Source: Patescibacteria group bacterium
Lineage (GTDB): Bacteria; Patescibacteriota; Minisyncoccia; Phycocordibacterales; PALSA-1337
Reading direction: 5' to 3'
Length of the DNA stretch: 8,926 nucleotides
Assembly: GCA_028871265.1 (NCBI GenBank)
Contig: JAGWNR010000019.1
Location: 1 to 8,926, forward strand
The notes under the pieces are model-generated. The model was not told the DNA's origin, did not search any database, and saw only the letters and a program-made list of their open reading frames with translations. This document shows positions 1 to 6,158 of the stretch, in pieces; positions within the stretch are counted from its first letter, which is position 1, and every line of letters starts with the position of its first letter. A program made the position numbers and the translations under genes.

Positions 1-2202
1 AAATCAATGCTGGCTTCTAGTGAAGGCACCGACAAAGACGCTCTCACCATCGCCAAACGCGTCCACGCCGATGTGTTAGGCATTGCCAAAAAATATAAAA
101 GTTTTATGCCGACCGTCGAGGGCATTCAGGACACCGTGGAGCGCGAGCTGGTCCTCTCTGGCTTGGCCAAAGCAGCCAAAGCATATATATTGTATCGCCG
201 TGAACGCACCAAATTGCGCCTGAAAGGTACACGCGTACCACCGCGAGTGAAAAAACTAGCCGAGGAGAGCAAAAAATACTTCCGGAACCCCTTGGGCGAA
301 TTCGTTTACTATCGCACCTACTCCCGTTGGATTGATAATGAAAAGCGTCGCGAGACCTGGATTGAAACCGTCGATCGTTATGTGAATTTTATGAAAGAAA
401 ATCTCGGCAATAAATTGACTGCTGCCGAATATGAAGAAATTCGCCAGGGAATTTTGAAACAGGAATCAATGCCATCGATGCGACTACTACAATTCTCCGG
501 CAAGGCCGCGCAAAAAACAAATGTTTGCGCTTACAACTGTTCATACATCGCACCGGAGTCATTCCAGGACCTGGCCGAGATCATGTACATATCGATGTGT
601 GGCGCAGGTTGTGGCTGGTCGGTTGAGAGTAGTAATGTCGAAAAGTTTCCGCAGATTACTCCGCAAAGCGGCAAAAAATTACCGACACATGTTATTCCTG
701 ACACCAAAGAAGGCTGGGCTGACGCTCTCTCCATCGGCATGAATGCCTGGGCCAGCGGTGCCGACATCGCCTTTGATTACTCCCTGCTCCGTCCGGCCGG
801 TGCCCGTTTGAACACCATGGGTGGCAAAGCCTCCGGACCGGATCCATTGCGTCGGCTGTTGGACTTTACCAAACAGAGAATGCTGGCTCGCCAAGGCCGC
901 CGTCTGCGCACCATTGATGTTCACGACATCATTTGCATGATCGGCGATATCGTCGTCTCCGGCGGTGTTCGTAGGAGCGCCATGATTTCGCTCTCCAACC
1001 TGGATGACCAGGACATCCGCGATGCCAAAAAAGGTGCATTTTACAACACCGACCCGCACCGCATGTTGGCCAATAACTCGGCGGTGTATATAAACAAGCC
1101 CTCAACGACTGAATTTATGGAGGAATGGATGGCTCTCATGAAATCAGGCTCCGGCGAGCGCGGTATTTTCAACCGCGGCTCCTTGGCCAAAACTCTGCCA
1201 GCGCGACGCCTGGAAGTATTTCGTGATTACGGCTTTTTCGACGCCAGCGGTCAGAATATCATTGGTCCGGTCGGCACCAATCCTTGCGGCGAAATCATCC
1301 TGCAATCCAAACAATTCTGTAACCTATCCGAAGTCGTCGCCAGATTCGAAGATAACGAAAAATCACTCTTGCGCAAAATCCGCGTAGCCACCATCCTCGG
1401 CACCTATCAGGCCAGTCTCACCTATTTCCCCTATTTGTCCAAAGATTGGAAAGACCATTGCGAACGCGAAGCACTCCTGGGCGTTTCCATTACCGGTCAG
1501 TGGGATTGTCCGGCTGTGCGTAATCCAAAAATTCTGGAAAAACTGAAGAAAGAAGTCATCAAGGTCAACCAAATATACGCCAAAAAATTTGGTATCAATC
1601 CATCAACCTGCACCACCGCGGTCAAACCTTCCGGCACTCTGTCTCAAACTGTCGACTGTTCATCCGGCATGCATCCTCGTCACGCGCCGTACTATATTCG
1701 CCGCATTCGCATCTCGGCAACTGATACACTTTTCAAAATGTTGAAAGACCAGGGCGTCCCCTATCACCCGGAAATCGGTCAATCGCCAGACAATGCTTCG
1801 ACCTACGTTCTAGAATTTCCAGTGAAAGCTCCAGGCGATTCCATCTACAAAGACGACATCTCGGCTATCGACCAGTTGGAGCACTGGAAAATGGTGAAAA
1901 CCAACTATACCGAGCACAATCCTTCGGTTACAATTTCTGTCGGTGATGACGAATGGTTAGCTGTCGGCAACTGGGTTTATGAAAACTGGGATTTCGTCGG
2001 CGGTCTGTCATTTTTGCCGCGCGATAATCACGTCTATCAATTAGCACCGTATGAAACTATCACCAAAGAGCGCTACGAAGAGTTGGCCAAACGTCTGGAA
2101 CACATTGATTACTCAAAAATCATCAGTTATGAAAAGTCCGACGAATTGGATGTCAAAAAAGAGCTGGCCTGTGTCGCCGGTGTCTGCGAGATTGCGTTGT
2201 AA
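1..2202 (+). CDS. nrdJ: Adenosylcobalamin-dependent (class II) ribonucleotide reductase, 5'-truncated by the window edge
   Basis: Reduces ribonucleotides to deoxyribonucleotides for DNA synthesis, using coenzyme B12 to make the thiyl radical, so it needs no oxygen. The frame is open to base 1 (two codons precede the first ATG at 7), and the first ~65 residues match only the C-terminal half of an ATP-cone (TVEGIQDTVE, AKAYILYRRER), so the true start lies upstream, perhaps 20-30 codons. Numbering from the ATG at 7: the C174/C178 segment includes the likely first redox Cys (NCSYIA); NPCGEI gives the probable thiyl-radical Cys427 and Glu429, and FCNL gives Cys438. The 427/429/438 spacing equals that of Lactobacillus leichmannii RTPR (408/410/419). 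The C-terminal C722-x4-C727 is the shuttle pair that re-reduces the active site. SGGVRRSA, NNSAVY and KPSGTLSQTVDCSSG are class II core motifs. No intein, frameshift or insertion is seen. The gene ends at a hairpin terminator and converges with pyk. Family assignment is firm; ATP versus dATP control by the cone is family knowledge. Confidence 0.95.
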   Translation, partial: KSMLASSEGTDKDALTIAKRVHADVLGIAKKYKSFMPTVEGIQDTVERELVLSGLAKAAKAYILYRRERTKLRLKGTRVPPRVKKLAEESKKYFRNPLGEFVYYRTYSRWIDNEKRRETWIETVDRYVNFMKENLGNKLTAAEYEEIRQGILKQESMPSMRLLQFSGKAAQKTNVCAYNCSYIAPESFQDLAEIMYISMCGAGCGWSVESSNVEKFPQITPQSGKKLPTHVIPDTKEGWADALSIGMNAWASGADIAFDYSLLRPAGARLNTMGGKASGPDPLRRLLDFTKQRMLARQGRRLRTIDVHDIICMIGDIVVSGGVRRSAMISLSNLDDQDIRDAKKGAFYNTDPHRMLANNSAVYINKPSTTEFMEEWMALMKSGSGERGIFNRGSLAKTLPARRLEVFRDYGFFDASGQNIIGPVGTNPCGEIILQSKQFCNLSEVVARFEDNEKSLLRKIRVATILGTYQASLTYFPYLSKDWKDHCEREALLGVSITGQWDCPAVRNPKILEKLKKEVIKVNQIYAKKFGINPSTCTTAVKPSGTLSQTVDCSSGMHPRHAPYYIRRIRISATDTLFKMLKDQGVPYHPEIGQSPDNASTYVLEFPVKAPGDSIYKDDISAIDQLEHWKMVKTNYTEHNPSVTISVGDDEWLAVGNWVYENWDFVGGLSFLPRDNHVYQLAPYETITKERYEELAKRLEHIDYSKIISYEKSDELDVKKELACVAGVCEIAL

Positions 2203-2219
2203 AGTGTAAAATTAAAGTT

Positions 2220-2252
2220 AAAACCGCCGGAGTTTTTATCCCAGGCGGTTTT
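2220..2252. terminator. Bidirectional Rho-independent terminator between nrdJ and pyk
   Basis: AAAACCGCC (2220-2228) is the exact reverse complement of GGCGGTTTT (2244-2252). GG (2229-2230) and CC (2241-2242) can extend the stem past a single bulged A at 2243, and the loop is 2231-2240. On the plus strand the stem runs into TTTTTACTTTTA. On the minus strand it runs into a T-rich tract, because the bases left of the stem are A-rich. It lies 17 bases after the nrdJ stop and 22 bases after the pyk stop, so it can end both converging transcripts. Confidence 0.85.
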
Positions 2253-2274
2253 TACTTTTACTAAAAACCACTTT

Positions 2275-3078
2275 TTACAACAAATTCACTTTCTCTTTAT
2301 CACCCAAATGTCGTTCCGCGGCTAAAAGAGTTTTCTCCATCATCGTCACTGTTTCAATAGGATATTTACCACGAGCGGTTTCGTCAGAGAGCATGACGGC
2401 ATCTGAACCCTCGACAATTGCTGTGGACACATCGGTCACTTCTGCCCTTTCGGGTTTCGGACTATTGACCATAGATAGCATCATTTCCGTGGCAGTAATG
2501 ACAGGCTTTTTCGCCGCTTTGCAGGCTTTGATGATTCGCTCCTGTACAAAAGGAATTTCCTCGAGTGGCACTTCATTGCCCATATCGCCGCGCGCCACCA
2601 TAACAGCGTCTGTGGCGGCAATAATCGCATCCAAATGGTCCAGCGCCACCCTGCGTTCAATTTTGGCTATCACCCTTTGACTTCCTCCAACCTCGTCAAC
2701 AATCTCTCGACATTTTTCAATATCCTTGGCCGAGCCGACAAAAGAAACGGCAATATAATCAACACCGCGTTTGACCGCGAAACGAATGTATTCTTCGTCT
2801 TGTTTGGTGATGGCCGATCTCTTGTCCTTGTCATAAGTATGCCCTGCCTCGCCTTGAATCCGCGGTCCCGGCATATCGGCAATTATTGGAATATGTATTC
2901 TTTCTCTCTTTTCAATTTTTCGCACCAAATCGATTTGTGCGCCATGATCGTCCAGATTGGCCCAGGAAAAATTCAACCGGACCACGTCAGCACCGGCCTG
3001 GACCATGGCTTCCAATGTTTTAAGCCCATCCGACCCCGGACCGACAGTAATTACGATTTGTGCGCGAGAACGTTTCAT
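2275..3078 (-). CDS. pyk: Minimal pyruvate kinase: TIM-barrel A domain only, no B lid and no C domain
   Basis: Related to pyruvate kinase, which makes pyruvate and ATP from PEP and ADP in the cytoplasm. It has 267 residues where the usual enzyme has about 470. The barrel is recognisable throughout: N-terminal strand with TVGP, RLNFS (R34, N36, S38), ADMPGPRI (D68), IAKIE (K139, E141), VARGD (D165), PVITATEM (T195/T197) and AVMLSDETARGKYP. These cover the expected catalytic Lys, the Glu/Asp metal ligands and the PEP-contacting Thr. The ~100-residue B domain normally inserted after GPRI is replaced by about 13 residues (roughly 75-87), after which the frame resumes at the usual SAITKQDEEYIRFAV segment. 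The protein ends right after the last barrel helix, so the ~120-residue C domain (allosteric and tetramer contacts) is absent, and only 22 bases separate the stop from the terminator. The start ATG is 5 bases after the gpmA stop, which suggests one transcript with coupled translation. Odd residues: Trp39 where the family has His (NFSH), and Met-Pro after D68 where TKG is usual. Family membership is firm; whether it is an active kinase is not. Confidence 0.85.
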   Translation of the reverse strand: MKRSRAQIVITVGPGSDGLKTLEAMVQAGADVVRLNFSWANLDDHGAQIDLVRKIEKRERIHIPIIADMPGPRIQGEAGHTYDKDKRSAITKQDEEYIRFAVKRGVDYIAVSFVGSAKDIEKCREIVDEVGGSQRVIAKIERRVALDHLDAIIAATDAVMVARGDMGNEVPLEEIPFVQERIIKACKAAKKPVITATEMMLSMVNSPKPERAEVTDVSTAIVEGSDAVMLSDETARGKYPIETVTMMEKTLLAAERHLGDKEKVNLL

Positions 3079-3083
3079 GGAAT

Positions 3084-3740
3084 TTACGCCGGCACTTCGG
3101 ATTTTTCCTGACGAATTTCCTTATGGATTAAATGACCTGCGTCATCCAAATCATAAATAAAAATAGCGCCGAAAGGAAATTCCAGATCAGCCACGCCGGC
3201 ATCTGAAATATTTTCAATATATTTCACTATAGTGCGTAGAGAATTGCCGTGAGCGACAACTAAAATATTTTTGCCCTGCTTTAAAAGTGGCAAAATATGG
3301 TCAAGGAAAAACGGCACCGCCCTCTCTGAAACCATTTTGAGCGATTCGCCGTGCGGTACCGGGTAATCCCAGGCACGACGCAGTTTCTTGAACTCTTCCG
3401 CACCCAGCAGTTTCTCCATTTCCCATTTATTTTTGCCGGTATAGTCACCATAATCGCGTTCATTCAAGGCCGCCACATGTTCCGTCGGTACTTCGTAACG
3501 TTCGCAGACGTTTAGCATGCACGAAAGCGTCTCGATTGTACGTACTTGCATTGAGGCAAAAGCTTGGTCGATGCGAACATTTTTTATGAGAAGCCCCATA
3601 TCATTGGACTTTTCAAAGCCATAATCGGTCAAATGCATATCGCGCCGACCGGTCCATTTGCCCAGTTTATTCCACTCCGACTCGTGATGTCGCGCTAGAA
3701 TCAGTTTGCCCATTTTTGTAGAAGTATTTGATTTATTCAT
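3084..3740 (-). CDS. gpmA: 2,3-bisphosphoglycerate-dependent phosphoglycerate mutase
   Basis: Interconverts 3-phosphoglycerate and 2-phosphoglycerate through a phosphohistidine, in the cytoplasm; member of the histidine phosphatase superfamily. It has 218 residues, a short form: the loop of the ~250-residue E. coli enzyme between GDEQ and GESL is reduced here to RRAWDYPVPHGESL. Catalytic set: R17-H18 with H18 the phosphate acceptor, S21, N24, R67 (QVRTIET), E94-R95 (LNERDYG) and H164 (VVAHGNSLR). Odd: the near-invariant RHG motif reads RHH (H19 for Gly). It heads a two-gene unit with pyk, 5 bases apart. The start at 3740 is preferred because an extended -10 box lies 8 bases upstream, giving a leaderless or near-leaderless mRNA. 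An internal ATG at 3713 (Met10) would fit the usual N-terminus (MGKLILARH), so the first nine residues are uncertain. No Shine-Dalgarno sequence is seen before either start. dPGM assignment is good; a related phosphatase role is less likely given LNERDYG and GESL. Confidence 0.9.
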   Translation of the reverse strand: MNKSNTSTKMGKLILARHHESEWNKLGKWTGRRDMHLTDYGFEKSNDMGLLIKNVRIDQAFASMQVRTIETLSCMLNVCERYEVPTEHVAALNERDYGDYTGKNKWEMEKLLGAEEFKKLRRAWDYPVPHGESLKMVSERAVPFFLDHILPLLKQGKNILVVAHGNSLRTIVKYIENISDAGVADLEFPFGAIFIYDLDDAGHLIHKEIRQEKSEVPA

Positions 3741-3748
3741 ATTGATTT

Positions 3749-3757
3749 ATAGTAGCA
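3749..3757 (-). promoter_or_regulatory. Putative extended -10 promoter of gpmA-pyk
   Basis: On the minus strand the bases read TGC-TACTAT, matching TGn plus a -10 hexamer (TATAAT type). The hexamer ends 8 bases before the gpmA ATG at 3740, so transcription would start at or within a few bases of the start codon. No convincing -35 box is seen at 17 bases. The 10-mer TAATATGCTA covering this site (3753-3762) also occurs at the pyrD promoter. Confidence 0.5.
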
Positions 3758-3778
3758 TATTAAATATATGAGTATACC

Positions 3779-3850
3779 AATATACGAATGTTACGAATAT
3801 ACTAATGAATACGAATATCTTGATTTAGTATTCGTTGCGATTCGTATATT
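3779..3850. repeat. AT-rich imperfect palindrome with five ACGAAT units
   Basis: An 11-base perfect inverted repeat (AATATACGAAT at 3779-3789 against ATTCGTATATT at 3840-3850) encloses inner pairing between ACGAAT...ACTAA (3793-3805) and TTAGT...ATTCGT (3825-3835). ACGAAT occurs at 3784, 3793 and 3811 on the plus strand, and as ATTCGT at 3830 and 3840. Start-to-start steps are 9, 18, 19 and 10 bases, close to multiples of a helical turn. It fills most of the gap between the hydroxyacid dehydrogenase stop and the gpmA promoter. It could be an operator array, a 3' hairpin for the dehydrogenase mRNA, or a genome-wide repeat; the sequence alone does not decide. Confidence 0.6.
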
Positions 3851-3857
3851 TGTATAA

Positions 3858-4829
3858 TTATTTTATCACACTATTCCTTGGCATTCTGCCTTCAAAAAAA
3901 TCAATAATATTATTCGCTGCGATTTCGGCCATCTGATCACGCGTCTCCAAACTGGCCGAAGCGATATGCGGCGTCAAAATGACGTTCGGCAATTTGGCCA
4001 ATCCCGACGAGAGTTTCGGCTCAAATTCAAAGACATCCAGCGCCGCGCCGGCGATTTTCTTTTCTTTCAAAGCTTTGGTCAAGGCAATCTCGTCAATAAC
4101 CGGTCCTCGCGAGGTATTGACCAGAAATGCCGTCGACTTCATCCGGGCAAGCCGCTCTGCATTGATGAGGTGACGTGTCGAATCCAAAAGCGGCACATGC
4201 AGACTAACAATGTCGGAAAGCGGCAAAAGCTCATCGACACTCACACAATAGGTCGCACCGGTGTCTTTCTCCAATTCTTCATTGCGCGCAACATCGGTAT
4301 AAACTATTTTCATACCCAAACCATTGGCATAATGCGCCACACGGCCACCGATTCTGCCAACACCGACGATGCCCAAGGTCTTGCCCAGAACATCCATGCC
4401 GATATAGAGCATCGGATCCCAGCCTTTATATTTGCCCTGTCGCATATATTCATCAGCCTCGACAATCCGCGCCGCCAGTGCCAAGGCTAACGCCAAGGTA
4501 TGTTCAGCCACCGATTCCGACGTCTGCGGCGCCGGCGCATTGGAAACGGCTACGCCACGATTTTTCGCCTGGACTAAATCAATGTTGTCAAAACCGCTAG
4601 CATAATTGGCAAAAATCTTGACTGACGGTGCCGCCTCAAAAACCGTCGCGTCAATTTTATCGGTGAGCAAACTGATGACGCCGTCATATGCGCCTTTTTT
4701 GAGAGTACGGATGAGCTCCCTCTGGCTCATGATTTGGTCTTTTGGATAGACGTCAACTTGGTAGCCTTTTTGTTTTAGTAAAGTAATACCCGCCTCCGGA
4801 ATTTTTCTGGTTATAAATATTTTGGTCAT
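3858..4829 (-). CDS. D-isomer-specific 2-hydroxyacid dehydrogenase, glyoxylate/hydroxypyruvate reductase (GyaR-like)
   Basis: NAD(P)H-linked cytoplasmic enzyme that interconverts a 2-keto acid and its D-2-hydroxy acid; glyoxylate/glycolate or hydroxypyruvate/D-glycerate are the likely pairs. It has 323 residues, full length for the family. An N-terminal catalytic half is followed by a Rossmann domain with G156-x-G158-xx-G161 (GVGRIGG), and D179 at the end of the next strand favours NAD over NADP. Catalytic residues are R241 (NTSRGPVID), E270 (DVFEFEP) and H288 (TPHIASAS). The stretch GWDPM...G.DVLGKTLGIVG resembles glyoxylate reductase/D-glycerate dehydrogenase. There is no C-terminal ACT domain, which argues against many SerA forms, although some SerA proteins also lack it. 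It lies upstream of gpmA-pyk on the same strand, separated by the ACGAAT palindrome, and 172 bases downstream of pyrD with a structured element between. I see no clear promoter or Shine-Dalgarno site before its ATG. Family is firm; the substrate is inferred. Confidence 0.9.
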   Translation of the reverse strand: MTKIFITRKIPEAGITLLKQKGYQVDVYPKDQIMSQRELIRTLKKGAYDGVISLLTDKIDATVFEAAPSVKIFANYASGFDNIDLVQAKNRGVAVSNAPAPQTSESVAEHTLALALALAARIVEADEYMRQGKYKGWDPMLYIGMDVLGKTLGIVGVGRIGGRVAHYANGLGMKIVYTDVARNEELEKDTGATYCVSVDELLPLSDIVSLHVPLLDSTRHLINAERLARMKSTAFLVNTSRGPVIDEIALTKALKEKKIAGAALDVFEFEPKLSSGLAKLPNVILTPHIASASLETRDQMAEIAANNIIDFFEGRMPRNSVIK

Positions 4830-4844
4830 TTGACTTGATTAATT

Positions 4845-4980
4845 AAAGTAAAATCAGACAAAGCTTCGCGACCCAAGGGATTCAGAGGCACGGATATTTT
4901 CTTGCTAGAAAATTCCTCGTGTGAGCGCCGTCGCGCTCACAAGGCCTCTTCACCCCTTGGGATCGCTACGCTTTTACTTT
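4845..4980. repeat. Long imperfect inverted repeat folding as a three-way junction
   Basis: The ends AAAGTAAAA (4845-4853) and TTTTACTTT (4972-4980) are exact reverse complements. Moving inward, the arms pair as AAAGC/GCTTT (4860-4864 with 4970-4974, an alternative register to the right end), GCGA/TCGC (4868-4871 with 4963-4966), CCCAAGGG/CCCTTGGG (4872-4879 with 4954-4961) and AGAGGC/GCCTCT (4884-4889 with 4944-4949). The centre holds two hairpins: ACG...ATTTTC-TTGCTA-GAAAAT...CGT (4890-4920) and GTGAGCGC-CGTC-GCGCTCAC (4921-4940). It occupies most of the 172-base gap between pyrD and the dehydrogenase gene. On the minus strand it is followed by T-rich sequence, so it could work as a pyrD terminator. 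No ORF or recognised riboswitch is seen in it. A MITE or dispersed palindrome, or a structured RNA, are the alternatives. Confidence 0.7.
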
Positions 4981-5001
4981 CAACCATACTTTCTTATTCT
5001 A

Positions 5002-6120
5002 TCAAACATCCGCACCAACCGCTTGGGAAATGTTGGTAAAACCGTCGCGCTTTAACAATTGAACCAAACCGCGATTAATTTCACTTATAACTTGCGGTCC
5101 TTCGAAAATCATACCGGAAATCATCTGAACCAGTGACGCACCGAGACGGATTTTCCGGTAGGCGTCTTCGGCGGAAAAGACACCACCAACACCGACCAAA
5201 ACATATCGATCGCCCTCCCTATGCCGAATAGTTGCAAGCATTTGATCAGATATGTCGCGCACGGCCCGGCCGGAAACACCGCCAAATTTGGGAATTTCCG
5301 GATCAATGATGGCGGAATTATGTCGGTTTTTGGTCAAGTTGGAACAAATAATGCCATGCACTCGATGATTATGAAGCACATCAAGTAACGCAAAGATTTT
5401 TTCATCAGACAAATCCGGTGAAATTTTTACAAAAATCGGTTTCGAGGTTTTAACTTCATCTATAATATCCAACAAATAATCCAACCTGTGCGGGGCCAAA
5501 AACGGCTGGCCGCCTTTGGCATTGGGGCAACTGATATTTACAGTTATATAATTTGCCACCGGCTCCATAGTGGCAAAGGCCTTGCGAAAATCCATCACCG
5601 CCAGTCGCGGATTGACATTCGCTGCGCAATTGGTCATGGCCACACTGACACCGATTGGAATTAAAAAATGTTTTTTTGAAAGTCTCTCGGCGATAATTTC
5701 GCAACCGTCATTCTTTAATCCATACCAAACGACCAAACTTTCCGATTTTGGTAAACGCCACAATCGCGGCCGTGGATTGCCGGCGCATGGATAGCCGGTA
5801 ACCGACCCGACCTCAGCAAAGCCAAAGCCGACTGATGGCATTATATCTGTCATTTCGGCGTTTTTGTCGAAACCGGCGGCCAAACCGATCGGGTTTTTGA
5901 AATCGATGCCGAACACGGTCTGTCTGAGCATTTCATTTTCATAACCAAAAAGCGTTTCAGTTATGAATTTGCCGGCAGTATATGTCCCCAATTCCCTGCC
6001 AACCCGAGTCATCTGATCATGCACATCCTCCGGATCTTGGCGAAAAAAATACGGCTTTAATATATGTGTGTAGGCGCCATGAATGGCTTTGTTTCTATAT
6101 CCGACGATTGTATCTTTCAT
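5002..6120 (-). CDS. pyrD: Dihydroorotate dehydrogenase, class 2-like with a Cys catalytic residue
   Basis: Oxidises dihydroorotate to orotate with FMN, the fourth step of de novo pyrimidine synthesis. It has 372 residues, with the class 2 layout: an N-terminal helical extension (LKPYFFRQDPEDVHDQM, about 20-50) that in class 2 enzymes binds membrane and quinone, then an FMN barrel. Barrel landmarks: NPIGLAAGFDKN (K86), GFGFAEVGSVT, NPRPRL, VKISPDL (K232), SN261LT, FGGVSGRA, GVGGVFSAEDA and SGMIFEGP. Odd points: the base position in NIS-x-PN is Cys198 (class 2 has Ser, S175 in E. coli; class 1 has Cys), and the loop continues NAKGGQPF, closer to class 1B. The orotate-contacting Asn of NRMGFNN is Val131 (VVWYGLKN), and the NIGKN segment reads SVAMTN (159-164). 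It stops at TGA followed by TAG. It has its own extended -10 promoter with a short leader; no other pyrimidine gene is nearby. DHODH family is firm; electron acceptor and even substrate are open. Confidence 0.88.
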   Translation of the reverse strand: MKDTIVGYRNKAIHGAYTHILKPYFFRQDPEDVHDQMTRVGRELGTYTAGKFITETLFGYENEMLRQTVFGIDFKNPIGLAAGFDKNAEMTDIMPSVGFGFAEVGSVTGYPCAGNPRPRLWRLPKSESLVVWYGLKNDGCEIIAERLSKKHFLIPIGVSVAMTNCAANVNPRLAVMDFRKAFATMEPVANYITVNISCPNAKGGQPFLAPHRLDYLLDIIDEVKTSKPIFVKISPDLSDEKIFALLDVLHNHRVHGIICSNLTKNRHNSAIIDPEIPKFGGVSGRAVRDISDQMLATIRHREGDRYVLVGVGGVFSAEDAYRKIRLGASLVQMISGMIFEGPQVISEINRGLVQLLKRDGFTNISQAVGADV

Positions 6121-6140
6121 AGTAGTTGCAAGATACAGTA

Positions 6141-6149
6141 ACTATAGCA
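6141..6149 (-). promoter_or_regulatory. Putative extended -10 promoter of pyrD
   Basis: The minus strand reads TGC-TATAGT, and the hexamer ends 20 bases before the pyrD ATG, giving a leader of roughly 12-15 bases with no Shine-Dalgarno sequence. It lies in the 38-base gap after the AI-2E gene stop. TAATATGCTA (6145-6154) overlaps it and is identical to the 10-mer at the gpmA promoter. Confidence 0.5.
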
Positions 6150-6158
6150 TATTATTTT

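Noticed and set aside
679..1059. Antisense open frame of 126 codons inside nrdJ
   Set aside because: Lies wholly within a strongly conserved gene, has no recognisable motif, and is explained by the codon use of the sense strand.
2635..3111. Plus-strand open frame of 158 codons opposite pyk
   Set aside because: Antisense to the conserved barrel of pyruvate kinase, with no promoter, no family signature and a composition unlike the other proteins.
3779..3850. CRISPR array
   Set aside because: Units are only 6 bases, occur in both orientations and have no uniform spacers; no cas genes are in the window.
3966..4490. Plus-strand open frame of 174 codons opposite the hydroxyacid dehydrogenase
   Set aside because: The opposite strand carries all catalytic motifs of a full-length dehydrogenase; this frame has none.
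5002..5004. UGA read as glycine (as in Gracilibacteria/SR1)
   Set aside because: No long gene contains an in-frame TGA, and the only TGA stop is followed directly by TAG, so the standard bacterial code explains everything.
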